The notes under the pieces: generated by a model
What the model saw: the letters and a program-made list of their open reading frames with translations, nothing else
What the model was told of the DNA's origin: nothing
Database searches by the model: none
NCBI GenBank assembly: GCA_021904315.1
Contig: CM038920.1
Location: 4,650,001 to 4,714,000, forward strand
DNA length: 64,000 bases
Origin: Sphagnum magellanicum
Lineage: Eukaryota > Streptophyta > Sphagnopsida > Sphagnales > Sphagnaceae
Direction: 5' to 3'
Shown here: piece by piece, positions 23,192-35,499 of the stretch
Layout of the letters: each line of letters opens with the position of its first letter
How positions within the stretch are numbered: position 1 is the stretch's first letter
Made by a program: the position numbers and the translations under genes

Positions 23192-26100
23192 CTATGAGGG
23201 AGTTGGATCATACACAGTGGGAGGATATTGGGTTGGGCGCAGAAAGTCCCCAGCTGTGGCTATGGCAGACACAAGTACTGAAGTCCCCAAAATCTTAGAA
23301 ATACTGCCAGTTCGTGCTGACACCAGAGCTCCTGTTATGGCTCCTGATAAGCTGGCATTGATCTATCACACCCAAAGTAATTGTTACGCACAAAATTGTG
23401 AGGTTTACTGATTGGCAAACAGAAGAAATGGTGTGTGGTGATAACTTTCGATGTTGTTATTTCTAACATAGGCTAATCTGAGTGAATGAAACATCAATAC
23501 TGAGAGTTGTAAAATCAAAGCACAGCCACTGTGCCCACCTCACAATTTCTATAAGAAACATAAGACTTGACATGGGAGACTATAAGCAAACATTGTCAAC
23601 ACTAGAAACTGCTAGAGGAATTCTACAGTAATGTGATGATTGTCATGGAACTTGCAAGCTCCCAACTATCTGAAAAACATGTCACAATAGATGGTTTTAG
23701 AACAGTGCCTCAGAAAGAGGGTCAGAATTACATGAAAGGAACATATGCACTCACCCAATCTTTCTTGCCTCTCACTGTCTCCACCCCACAGTTCAGTCCC
23801 AAATAAGCACCCGCAAAACATCCTGCAAGTTCAAACCATTAGCAAGTCTTTCACACAGCCATGAGGAAGGTTGGTGTTGTCAGGATAGCTATCAATGGGG
23901 TTACAGAATGCCCACGGGAAAGGCATTCTTTTATCCAAAGGACAACAACACTCTTATGTGACAAGGAGAAATAACAGCAGGGAAATGGCAAAAGGATGCC
24001 TCAGAGATTCTCAAGAGAGGATTCCCCCCAGGGCACCTTGGGGCTTGGCATCCAGGTAGAAAAGGTAGACAGTTTCTAGTTCACTGAGAGAAGGAGTTGC
24101 AATCTTCTAAAATGTTTAGAAGATATGAATAGAGCTGTGGCTCTCCATACTAAGACATGAAACAGACCACAATCTGACAAAAGGAAAGTTGGCACAGTGC
24201 TAACAGGTGGAAATGAGAGTTGAACTCACCCCATCCCAGTCCATTCCTCGCAATCGACTTTGTCTGTAGAAAAAGAAGCCCATGTTGGTATAATCAACTA
24301 ACAGCAAGTGCCTGCTTACAACAACTGAAATCATATATATATACAATTAAGGCCAGGTTCTTGGAGAGCTGTGTGTGGCTCTACTTGAAGGCATCCACCT
24401 CCAGGGAAGAGTGCAAGAGTACAGCACCAAGATCGCCAAAAGAGATACGAAAGGAGTGAGAAGGACTTTCAAGGGTTTTGAACTGTCAATTTTGAACTGG
24501 AACAGAGACAAGATGAGTATAGACAAGCTGATCTATAATGTTGCTGCAACTTTTCAAGACCAGCATCAGCACTTTCAAACCAATGCCTAGCAAATCAAAA
24601 GAAATATCCAACATAAATCAAATCTGATTATCTGCAGATCTGACCTACAAGTTAGATGATCTGAAAAATGTCTATCAGACCCCTGCAATCAATCTCCATT
24701 TCCACATCCGCAAGGCATGAGTGACCAAACTTACCACATAAAGAGCTCGCGAAACTCCTACGTGTCCTGAAACAAAAGAACAGAGATATGTATCAATGTA
24801 CAAATTAGTGTGCAACATACAGTACCAATGAAGAAACTGCAATCCCCCCCAATGACAGATTCACTGTCTATACAAGAACTCCTGAGATTTCTCCAGAGCC
24901 ATTCAAATTTAGCCTTCCAACCAGAAACTCTCTGAAGCCGTGGGAGTCCCACAAGTGCCTCATAACAGACCACAAGGGGAAGACAGGCAATCTGCCCTAA
25001 TGAACACTTGATTCAATCCAAGAGTCTTAAACGCTTGCTCAACCAAGAGGACTGGATCATGGATTGAATCCAAAATACATACCATCTTTAACAGCATCAT
25101 ATGATCCCATAAACATCCCCCATGCAACACCTGCCTGTCCAAACATCCATGGAAATCAGCATATTGAAAATATTGCAAACAACTCAAAAGGAGAGCTCAA
25201 AATATAAAAGAAAATTAACACTTTCCATATCCCATAGTTTCATAGCCCTCAGCATCTCAACATAACCCTAGAGACACAAACCACTATCTGAAGAGTGCAC
25301 AAACTCCACTGCCTTCGTAAATGATCATCAATACAACCTTGCCCTAGCTTAGAATGAGGTGAAGCAGTGATTAGCTTCAACCTCCAGTAATAAAGAGTAA
25401 GGAAATTTGGAGAAGTAAGCCATATGAATGGAGTAAACAACTAAAAGAATCTTGAGGAGTTCTTTTCTTAAGCTCCAGTGCCAGAGAATCTACCACTTTG
25501 ACCTGCTCAACATTGAGTATATGCTGCTGCATGTGCACTGTAACTGTTGAAGAATGTTCTAAGACTGCCAGCCAGAATCATTCATCAGGCCAACAAGAAA
25601 AATATAAGAGAGGAAGCACACAATCAAATTGCAAGAGCAGTGAACAAAATGAGGTCCAAATTGTTTACTTCTTTGCTCATGTTCCCAAGGGTGACATCAT
25701 GCTCTGCCTTGTGTGACATAACCCTAGATGTGAAGCAATTTAGCAGCTCTTACTGTCTTCAAGGCCAAAGTTGATGCAGTACTCAACCCAAAAACATTAA
25801 GAATGTACACATATACTCAGAAATTTTTTGCAGAAAGAGCACTTCACAGATCTGAGTGTTATTATATCAATTTTCAGTGCAGTCCTGGTTTATATTGCTA
25901 CCTCAAGTCTAGCTCCCTACACTAGTCCCCACCTTGAAAGATGATCGAACCATGACCTAAACAAAGATGAATATGGATCCACTTCTAGAGCTATAACCTG
26001 CATTGCACATCCCTGGGTTGTTTATTAGGGCTCAAAGCATACCAAAAGAATTTCAACACATCTGAGCAATGTGCGAATCAAACTGTCAACACATCCAGAC

Positions 26101-26608
26101 AAGGAATTGCACACCATCCGACCAGACTGCAAAACACATTCACTTCTTTTCCTGCTAAACAAGTGTTTCAATTTTCCTGCTCTACTTCAGCTTCAACATC
26201 GCAAACCTCACAACGCCAAAAACCAGTGCTACAAAGCAGCAGCAGCAGGAGAGAAAAAAAGAAACAGAACAAGGAAACCAAAAAATAGCCAGAGACTCAA
26301 AAAGAAAGACCGCAAAGAAAGAAGAAACTACACCTCAAAGCGGATCCAAATCCCGAACATAATTTCATCAACCTCGCGAAACCGCAAAGCAGACGTAGTT
26401 GTAAAAGGTGTATATTCACGAAAGCAAGCAAGGCGGACTAGAGAAAAAAAAAAATGAGAAAGTAAAAAAACAGAGGAGCAGGAGCAGCAGAAAGGGAGAT
26501 AAATAATGAGAAGAGAAGAGATGAGGTTACCATGCCAATGCGAACAAATCCATCGACAGCTCGTGAAACGCAAGGCGGCCCTGCCTCGTACATGTCCCGA
26601 ACGTCCAT
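23192..26608 (-). CDS. OEP16-4-like PRAT-family membrane protein
   Basis: This is a small four-helix protein of the Tim17/Tim22/Tim23-OEP16 (PRAT) family, closest in layout to plant OEP16-4. Relatives sit in the outer plastid envelope or mitochondrial membranes and act in preprotein or amino-acid transport. Six exons on the complement: 26531-26608, 25083-25134, 24735-24766, 24230-24263, 23755-23822 and 23192-23362. Phases close to 144 residues. Glycine-rich hydrophobic segments are visible at about residues 20-37 (VRIGMAGVAWGMFMGSY), 58-80 (NGLGWGCFAGAYLGLNCGVE), 88-104 (INASLSGAITGALVSAR) and 109-126. The motif RGKKDWINA matches the RGKNDWVNA of OEP16-4 as I recall it. The start is the ATG of MDVRDMYEAG; an upstream in-frame acidic stretch has no comparable match. 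The last 15 residues (RPTQYPPTVYDPTPS) are a soluble tail. Subcellular site is inferred from family only. Confidence 0.88.
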
Positions 26609-26925
26609 ACCCTCGAGCGCAAGCCCTTCCTCTTCTTCTTCCTTCGTGTTCGCGTCTTCTCTTGTGTGTCTTTGTCCTCTCTCTCTCTCCTCTCTCTCTG
26701 TGTCTGCGTCGCGTTCATAGAAAGAAGGGAAAAAACAAATTAGGTGAGGGAGGAAAAAATGGCGGGCAGAAAAATAAAAACAACAAACTAGACTGCCCAA
26801 AGGGAAAATTTCCAAGTCTATAATTCTAAGGGTAAAACAAGCAGCTCAATGCTCAATGACTAAAGCACAGGTCAATTTTTTTCCTGTGTAGTTTTGGGTC
26901 CCTCACCCACGTGAATTTTTCTTCT

Positions 26926-26990
26926 GTAACTTTTGAAATTCGGAAGGCCCAGTTACAGGCTGGGCAGGCATTCCGAATTTCCGAAGTTAC
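26926..26990. repeat. 65-bp imperfect palindrome
   Basis: The left arm GTAACTTTTGAAATTCGGAA pairs with the right arm TTCCGAATTTCCGAAGTTAC. A further GCCCAG/CTGGGC pairing leaves only a small loop. It lies about 320 bp upstream of the OEP16-like start codon. It may be a foldback element remnant or a hairpin; there is no T-tract arrangement suggesting a function. Confidence 0.85.
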
Positions 26991-29900
26991 TTTTCCCCTT
27001 TTTTTTCTTTTCTCTATCTCTATTTTTTCTTTTACTGTGCTTTTTTCTTTTTTTTTTCCTTCATATCTTTTAATTACAGAAGTCAAAACTGCTAAAACAA
27101 AATCCTAACCACATACAAAAGTTGAACACCAAATTTCAAAATGTATTACAATTTTATTTTGCAAAAACATGAATCCAATGAAAATTGTATTTGAAAATCA
27201 ATAATCAAACTAAATCCTACAATTTTCAATGCCATGCCACAAAATGCAATGACATCAGAACAGTAAAACTTGTAGTTACTTCAATGCTATGCCAAAAATT
27301 GCAATGGCATCATCAAAACAACAAAATGAAGCTTCCAAAAAAAATTGTGAGTCTATGTCATATGCAACATTGTATGAATCTATGTCAATGTATACCAAAT
27401 CAAAAACTTCAAATGAATTTGTAAACTGTGAATCAGATGTGTATCAATATGAATGTATGTCAATGTACATCAAATCAAAAACTCCAAATGAATATGTAAA
27501 CTATGAATCAAATGTGTATCAACTAAGACAATCTTCAAGTTTGAATTACAAAGTCCATGTGTATCAAATGAAAAAGACAAGCTCCAAATCTGAATGAGAA
27601 GCTCCAAATGTAAATCACAAGCTCCAAGTTTGAAACTCCAATTTGAATCACAAGCCTTAATTCACAAAAATCAAGTTAGTTTACACAAACAATAACAAAA
27701 GCAAACACCCACATCTCATACATCAAATATCATCAATGAAAAACAAAACTATCTTTTGTATTACATCTGTTACCAAACCAACAACATTCTTTGAATCAAC
27801 AACAACATTCTTTGAATCAACAATCAGATTGATTGTTATTGGACAATTATGAAAATGGTTGAAAACATTCCCAAAAATAGTGTTAACAATTAAGACTTTA
27901 AGTGGTTGCCGACTATGAAAGGCATGTAAGCGATGTTTGTGTTTAGGAATCTCCAAATCAAATAATTCAATCCAAAGATTATCATCACCTTGAACAAGTG
28001 ATTTATTTTTGTGTCCATCCTACAAAATCTCTTGAACATTGGCACCATCCATAACAAAAGGACTCTCAGGACTAAGAACAATAGTAAGATTTTTTTATGG
28101 ACCAAAAACAATAACAACAATAGTAGTAAATCTTTCTAAACCAAGAATAGCACCAACACCATCTTACATCTCTTGAGCAAAGACACCATTAATATAGGAA
28201 GATCTCTCTTATTAGCAAGAACAAGATCAACATGAACAAGAGCCACATTAATCTAATCATTTTCACCTATAACCACATGCACAAAAACAAAACATTTAGA
28301 AAGTAACAAACAAGAAAAACCTTTAAAAAGACAAACATAATCAACATGAATAATCTTTGTATGTATAGAAACACCATTGATAGAAGCTACATAGTAGCAA
28401 CTAAATCAATAATTCAATCAAGTCAATATCATATGATCCCTTATATGAAAAAAAATCAAAACCAAAAGTAAGAAAAAAAAAAAACCAACAAGATAACAAT
28501 CAAGAAAAAATAATTAATTACACATACCTTGGTCTTTTGAATTCACAAAAATCTTCATCATATTGAAAGAGACAATTGCCTTTCAATTCTCCCCTAATAA
28601 TGAGTTACAAATTTTTTTTCTAAGGTGCTTGTCAATTTGATTATACTTACAAAGATAAGGAAAAAAACAAAGATTGAAAAACATAAATAAAAGCAAAAGC
28701 TAAAAAGGAATAACAAATGATTGAACACAAAAAAACAAAAAACACAAACTCCAAATTAAATGGAATAAAAAAAAGTTGAAAATTAACTTCCCATATGATA
28801 TTGGGTTTCGATGGCCAGTCACCTCCATGCCATATTTTCCTGCCATGAGAGCTTATTCCATGTGAGTAATGCCAACACCTCTTTTTGTTTTATTTAACAA
28901 CATTTTTCTTTCAATGCAAAAAATCATAAGTAAGATTATCAACAATTAACTTCAATTGGTTACGGCCAACCAAAGAAGTAGTAAACCATACATTTTAATT
29001 GCTTTTCCACTTAGGTTTGGGGTGTACAAATAATGGGTGCAGGCCATAATTACCACTAGGCCAAATAGTAGGATACCAATGGGCAAATTTTTTATATGTT
29101 ACAATGACATTGTGAACTAGACAATCCACCTGAAGATGATGTCGATCTACATAACATCTTGTAACATCAATGCACTAGGTCTTTGATACACCCTAACAAT
29201 ACTTCAAAACCAATCCAATAGGCAATTACAACAAAAAAAAATTCTTCAAAGTCCACATTTTGAAGTTCACAACACCTTTTGATGAAAAAATTCTTCATGC
29301 AAAAGTACCTAAACCTCAAATTCAAACCATCTAGAAACATTTGTTGACAAATTACTTGCACCAACATCTTTTGTTCTTACTAAATGGGAAATACATCTTG
29401 AAAACTTTTTTATAATCTTTCCAAAACTAACATCGAAGGTTTGCATTATAGCTTCATCACCTACATACTTCACCTGATTGTACCTTACATTAGTAAAAAT
29501 GTTGAAACCATATTCTAGAACTACATTAGTTTGAGCAACCCACTAATTTCGCCTTTGCATGATCAACATACCAATACCTCTAATGAAGAATTGGATGTTA
29601 CCATACAACAAAACAAAAAATTGAAAAGAAAATAAGAAGACAAAACAACAATATAAAACAAAATAATATTCTAATTAAAAAGTACATAGTACCATCTTTT
29701 TCTATAATTTGTAGCACAAACAAAACTAGCATATCAATAAGTTCCTCGATGGTCTTTTTGTTCGCAAACAAATTTATTATAAATTTTTGTGTATCATAAC
29801 CCTGAAATTCTTCCATTCATCAAATGCAATTTTTAACCCAAAGTTCAACATGTTTGTTAGTTCTGCAACCCCCTTTATTTATGTTCTCTAACTCTCTTTC

Positions 29901-32900
29901 ATCAACTTCAAGAAACAAAAACTTGGAACCAAATTCAATTATAAGATAATCACCATTAATAACAAGAAGTGCATCATCACAATTAGCTGCAATAATAGAA
30001 AAATGAGGATAAGGGGGCTAACCAAAACCATCATTTGGTCCAACATGAACATCAAAATCCAAAGAAATTGCATGACTATAAAATATAATAAAAAAACATT
30101 TGAAGCATTTGCTTCATGAAGATAAGGAGAAAGGATTGGAAGTTGTAGATAAATTTATGATCCATCATTAAACCATAGAAGTTCAAATGTACAATAATTG
30201 GTTAAAGGGGTGGATGTAGCAATAGTGGGAATGGATGGTGTAACATGATCTAATCCACAAAACTCAACATCAAAAAATTCACTTAGTTCATTAGTTAATA
30301 GTTGAAAAACAAATTAATAATAACTTCATCAATATAATTTTCAACGTTTTTACTACAAAGTTTCTTTGAATTTGGTTGACCAATAAAGGACATTAAGAAA
30401 CAAAAACAAAACAAAAAATAGGTGGAAATTTTTTTTATAAGAGAAGCCATTTACAATGTAATGAAAAGAAAAAATAAAAAGAATAGATTGTCTACAAAGC
30501 CATGGTGATGGAATTGAACAACACCATCACCATACAACAATTGAAGAAGAAGAAATGGCACAACAAAAACTCATAAAAAAACCTACACACAAAAAACAGA
30601 AGTCATAGGATACAAATGGAAAAGACAAAAAATTATAATTATTAAAAAAACAAAAATCAAATAAAAAGAAATAAGAGTTGCAAAAGAAGGTTGTCATTTT
30701 GGTAGAAAATAAAGTGTTGAAGGAATGTGTTCTACTAAAATAACACAATAGTAATTAAGTAATATATATATAGAAATGAACTTGAAGAAAAACATGCACA
30801 CGAAAAACAAAAATCATAAGATACATACAACAAGGAAAATGGAAAAAAAACTACAAAAAAATCAATAGAAATAACAAATCAAAGAAAATGATATAAATGA
30901 CTTAGGAGGGAACAATCTATTTTGTGTTACAAAATGTGCTACAACAAGGAAAATGATGTGCCACTCTTGGAAAATTGTAAAACAAATGTGAGAAAGAAAG
31001 TGAATATGATGCAAAGAAAAAGTTATACAATGAAGTTAATGAAGCACAAACACCACAGTAACATCCTCAAAGTAGTAAGTAACCCATGAAAAAAAACCAA
31101 CTAAAGCTTCCAACCAAGTAGAAATATACATTACACCAAACAAACACAATAACACAAAGTGAAATGAAGAAAAACCATTATTGGAAAGTCGCAAATGGAC
31201 AGAGAAAAATGAAGTCAACTAATGAAGCGAAAACACAACCACTAAAGCATACTTAAAGCACTCACAGAATGAAACAAAAACACTACAACAAAACATCTTA
31301 AGAATGGTTAAAACATATGCATGAATGGAAGAAAAAAATTGAAGCTCTCAATTAAGTGAAAAGTTGGAAAGGGACATGTCGTACACTTCGCTTGAAAAAA
31401 CTTAAAAGCTAAATTAAATGGCAAAGAAACTTGAAAGCTAAACCTAAGTAGTGAAAGAAAAAGGTGTTCGGCAAAGAAACCTAAAGATATTTTAAAATTG
31501 ACCTATTGTTTTATGCAAGAAAAAGGTCTACTTATAGATCCTTCTCTTGTACATAACCATCCCTTGTGCACTCTTTTCATCCATGCACGAAACAATTATG
31601 AAATCTTCATCCTAACAATGAAAAGTTACAAAATCATTGGGCCATTAGGAGGCTAGGGTGGTACCTTGTGCTAATTAATGGGTTGGTAATGAAACCAACG
31701 TTCAAATGGTTATTAAACATAACCATGTTCCTTGAAGATCAACTTTACTTCTTTTCATTTTTGCAAAAAATGGTTGTGAATTCTTCTTCCAGGTAACAAA
31801 TGGTTATGAAATCATAGGGATAAAAAAAGACCAAAGTTACACCTTGTGATAATTAATAGGTTACTAAATGATATGAAAGTTGAAGGATATAAGTTGTAAT
31901 TCACAACCTGATAACCAATCAAAGCATTGAAATTCTCATAAAGGATGTTTATGATGAAATGTCTAATTTAAATACTTTGATTACAACTTTGACAAGTGTT
32001 GTGTTTCGTTTTACCTTTCAATTAGCATGCCCATTCATAAGGTTGTGTTTTACCCACGCCATGTTAAAAACAACACCATATGTTAATAATGATTTAAAAA
32101 TTTATAACGTTTTTAGAAATGAAATTAAGGCTACCCAAATAACATTACAACAAATTATTGCATGAACTAAAAAATTAGGAAAGGAAAAACAAAAATGGAA
32201 GGAATTGTGTGTCATTGTAAGGTTGCCAACTAGAATGTTTAGAATTCCAATGAAAACTCAATTTCTAAGTTTTCGTGTCATCTTATTTCAAGAAACTCTA
32301 AAATACCAAAATGCAAGATCTCCATTTGTTATGGTCAACATCAAGCTTGACATTTGTCCTCCAAAGTGTTTATAGGTCAAAATTGAATTATTCCACAACT
32401 TTTTTAAAATGATGTTTCTTGTTGTCAAGCAATGTGTTTAAACTAAAATCAAGGTTATTGGTAGTTGTCATATTCATTTTTTCCTATTTTGTCATTCAAC
32501 ATTTCAATAAAATCTTATGTGGTTAGGATTTAGGCTCTAGATGCATCACTAATTTGTGATGGCTTTGATTCAAAGTTGCAAGAACTTAAATTGCAAATGA
32601 TGACACAAGTGATGAACATTCTAATTCCATTCTTGACATTTTCTTTGGCATACAATTAGGTCGAAACTCACAATATGTTAACAATCATGTTCAACCCCCA
32701 CTTCAAAATAATGAAGAATTATATGAGACTATGTGAATAATTTGTTGCCATCCAAATTGTTGCAAATTATGAAATCAAATATGTGTCCTTTTTAATTGCA
32801 ATCCTATTTCCATCTAAATCCTATTATGGCATCAATAGAATCATTAATGGTTGGGGATGACTATTTGTTTTTTAGGCATATTATATCACCTAATGATGTA

Positions 32901-33715
32901 ATTATGTCAACCTTGAAAAATGAATTGCAACTATTTCAAAGGTTATATGTGTGAGTAATAAAAATAGAAAACCCCTTTGGTTTGCTAGCAATTTCCATGT
33001 ATATCTTTCTTGTCTTATCAAGTGCTTGGAATTGTAAGCTCACATATTGAGATTGAATAAATATTCAATGTTGTTGGTGTGATAAAAAATCTTTGACAAT
33101 TTTGATCGGGGATTGAAAATATGGATTATTTCATTTATCATAATTAAAAATTAGCATAACAACACTTGTGTTGGGTGTGATGGAACTATCAAATTTTAAA
33201 ACATGTCAGATTTCATGACATGTAAGACTAGTTTGATGAAGGAGCACCAAAAGCTCATTGAGAAAAAAAAAATCTATTTGAAAAAATCATTTATGAATTT
33301 GATTAATTTTGATTAGGTTGTGTTTCCATTCAAATCTATTATTGTACATTTTGTTTTGAATTTATTGTATAGATGGCATGCATTTGCACCTTTGTTTCTT
33401 ATTTTTTAAAGAATTTGGTGTTGTTAAGGGGTTTGCAATTTGCAATAAGGCTTAAGAAGATCTTTAATCTCCATTGAACAAGATCTAGAAACTAGGTCGT
33501 AAGCCAAAAGTTGATGTGGAGTGGTCTTGATTTCTATTGAGAATATCAAGTTTATAGTGTAGGTAGATGTTATGTAGATGTGGTTTTTTTTGTGCATAGC
33601 TTAATAGTTTGTAAAAACGAAAAATACAAAAACATCGATTGAAAAAATTGGCAATGTTTAGGTAAATGATGATAAAAAAGGTTACGACCAACATTCATGT
33701 GAAAATAGTGAACTT
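26991..33715. other. AT-rich gene-free spacer
   Basis: About 6.7 kb of very A-rich sequence without a frame that resembles a protein family. Short minus-strand frames, for example at 29167-29367 and 29598-29816, are low-complexity and separated by many stops. A 75-bp direct duplication lies at about 27371-27521 (TATGTCAATG at 27381 and 27456). The composition suggests old, decayed transposon sequence, but no ends were found. Confidence 0.55.
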
Positions 33716-33723
33716 GTTTATAC
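33716..33723. other. left target-site duplication of the hAT element
   Basis: GTTTATAC here and GTCCATAC at 38140-38147 agree at six of eight positions and directly abut the inverted termini, as expected for an aged 8-bp hAT duplication. Confidence 0.75.
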
Positions 33724-34189
33724 TAGTGTTGGGTGGTTTTCAAATCTTGATTTGATTCTTGACCCAATTCTTAGACTTGTTTTCATTGTTAACATGGTTG
33801 ATTGTGAGAATCTAATGGAGAACCAACCTCCGATTCTCACATGAACGAGAACCGATTGGGAAAACTAGTTTTTTTTTTTTTTTAATTTGGAGAATTAGAC
33901 AGGTTTTCTCAGAGAACTTGCATTTGCTTCTCAGTAGTATAAGGTTTAGGGTTCCTAAATAGCCACCATTTTTTAAAGAAGTAGAGGCATTGTTTAGGGT
34001 TAAGGATAAAAAAATTGTATAAAAATGAAACCCATGTTTCATTTTTGGTCACAATTTTTTTTTGTCTTCTAGTGTTGTAGTGATTAGTAACGTTCATTTG
34101 TGTTTGTTTTTTGTTGCTCTTGCTTTGTGTTGCATTTGTTAAAATCTAGTTTTTAGAATTTAATTTATTTTTTCACACTCCTCTGGCAT

Positions 34190-34710
34190 TGTTCTTCACA
34201 TTGCCACTCACTGTTGTGCCACTCCTTTCGCGTTGTTCCTTTTGCATTGCTCTTCTTGCACTACTCCTCTATTGTTATTCCTCTCACATTGTTCCTTTCA
34301 TTGTTCCTCTTGTGCTGCCTCTTCTCATGTTGTTACTCCTTACACATTGTCTCTCTTCTTACGCTGCTACTCCTTAGGTGCTAACATTCTTTTTGCATTG
34401 TTGCTCCTCTTGCGTTACTATTCTTGTGCTATTCCTTTCATTTTGCTCCTCCCATGTTGTAGCTCTCATGCCACTCCTCTTGCGTTGCACCTTTCGTGCC
34501 TTTCCTCCCATGCTGCACCTCCCACATTACTCCTCCCACGCTGCAACTCCCTTGTTGCAACTCCCACGTTGTAGCTCCCACTCTGCTCCTTTCGCGTTGC
34601 AACTCCCATGCTATTTTTCACACGTTACCCTTTTCAAGCTATAATGCACAACATTGTTTTTCTCGTGCTACAACTCTTCTCCCGCAATTATTCCTCTTGC
34701 ATTTTTTTTA
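34190..34710 (+). repeat. pyrimidine-rich degenerate short tandem array inside the hAT element
   Basis: About 500 bp are built from variants of a 12-18 bp unit resembling CTCCTCTCGTGTTGC. Several plus-strand frames stay open for long stretches because the tract lacks purine-rich stop codons. The resulting frames (Cys/Leu/Ser/His-rich) look like by-products rather than genes. Confidence 0.75.
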
Positions 34711-35499
34711 GGTACCTGCTATCTTAATGTTTATTATTCTTCTTATGTTGTCGTTGTTATTCCTTTCGTGTTACTGCTTTGTTTTGTTCGGTTATGTGGT
34801 ACTTCCCCCCTACCCTTGCCATTTGCAGCTTGGAGCTCAAAGCTTCAACACTAACTCAAGCACACAAGGTAAATTACATTGCATATTTCCATTTTTTGAT
34901 TTTTTTTTCTTAATTGCAGTTTCATTTTGTTGTTGTATTTGCTCTGTTATTATTATTATTATTATTATTCCATTTTGTGTTTTTTTTTCATTATGTAACT
35001 ATAATCTAATTAACATGTTTTTTTTTGCAAGATTTTTTAAACTTAAAACACAAATTATAAATTTTTCTCACCCAAAAAACCCATACATTTTTCAACCTTA
35101 TAATCCCCAATCCCTAACATTTTTTGAGAAATATACATATCTTATTTTTTTTAAATCTTAGAAGATAAATTACTTTCTATAATTGTTTATAAATGTTAAT
35201 TTTTTTTAGTCTTTAGTTTTTTGTTTTTGATAAGATCATACATTTGTTTTTTTTTTTTTTTGGCTACTCATTAGGGCAATAATTCTTAATCACAAAAAAA
35301 ATTAATTCTTAATCACAAATCCAAATAATAATGGAATAGTTTCCTAAAAATGAAAATACATGTGATGTGTTTATGAATGAAATAAGAATAGAAGATGAAA
35401 TGTCTTTAGAATGTGAAAAAATGGCCAGTCTTCATACAAAAGGAAGTAATAATTCATAAATGAACAAAAAGAATTTAAAGAAATTACATGCACAAATAA

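Noticed and set aside
26071-26823. Lys/Arg-rich and Ser-rich frames near 26.1-26.8 kb
   Set aside because: They fall in the first intron and leader of the OEP16-like gene and are low-complexity A- or CT-rich translations.
27289-27597. 102-codon plus-strand frame with internal repeats
   Set aside because: The internal repeat is a 75-bp DNA duplication in A-rich spacer, and no codon-level conservation is evident.
34233-34854. Overlapping plus-strand frames of 60-145 codons in the pyrimidine-rich tract
   Set aside because: Several frames are open at once because the tract lacks stop-forming purines. The products are Cys/Leu/Ser/His repeats without domains.
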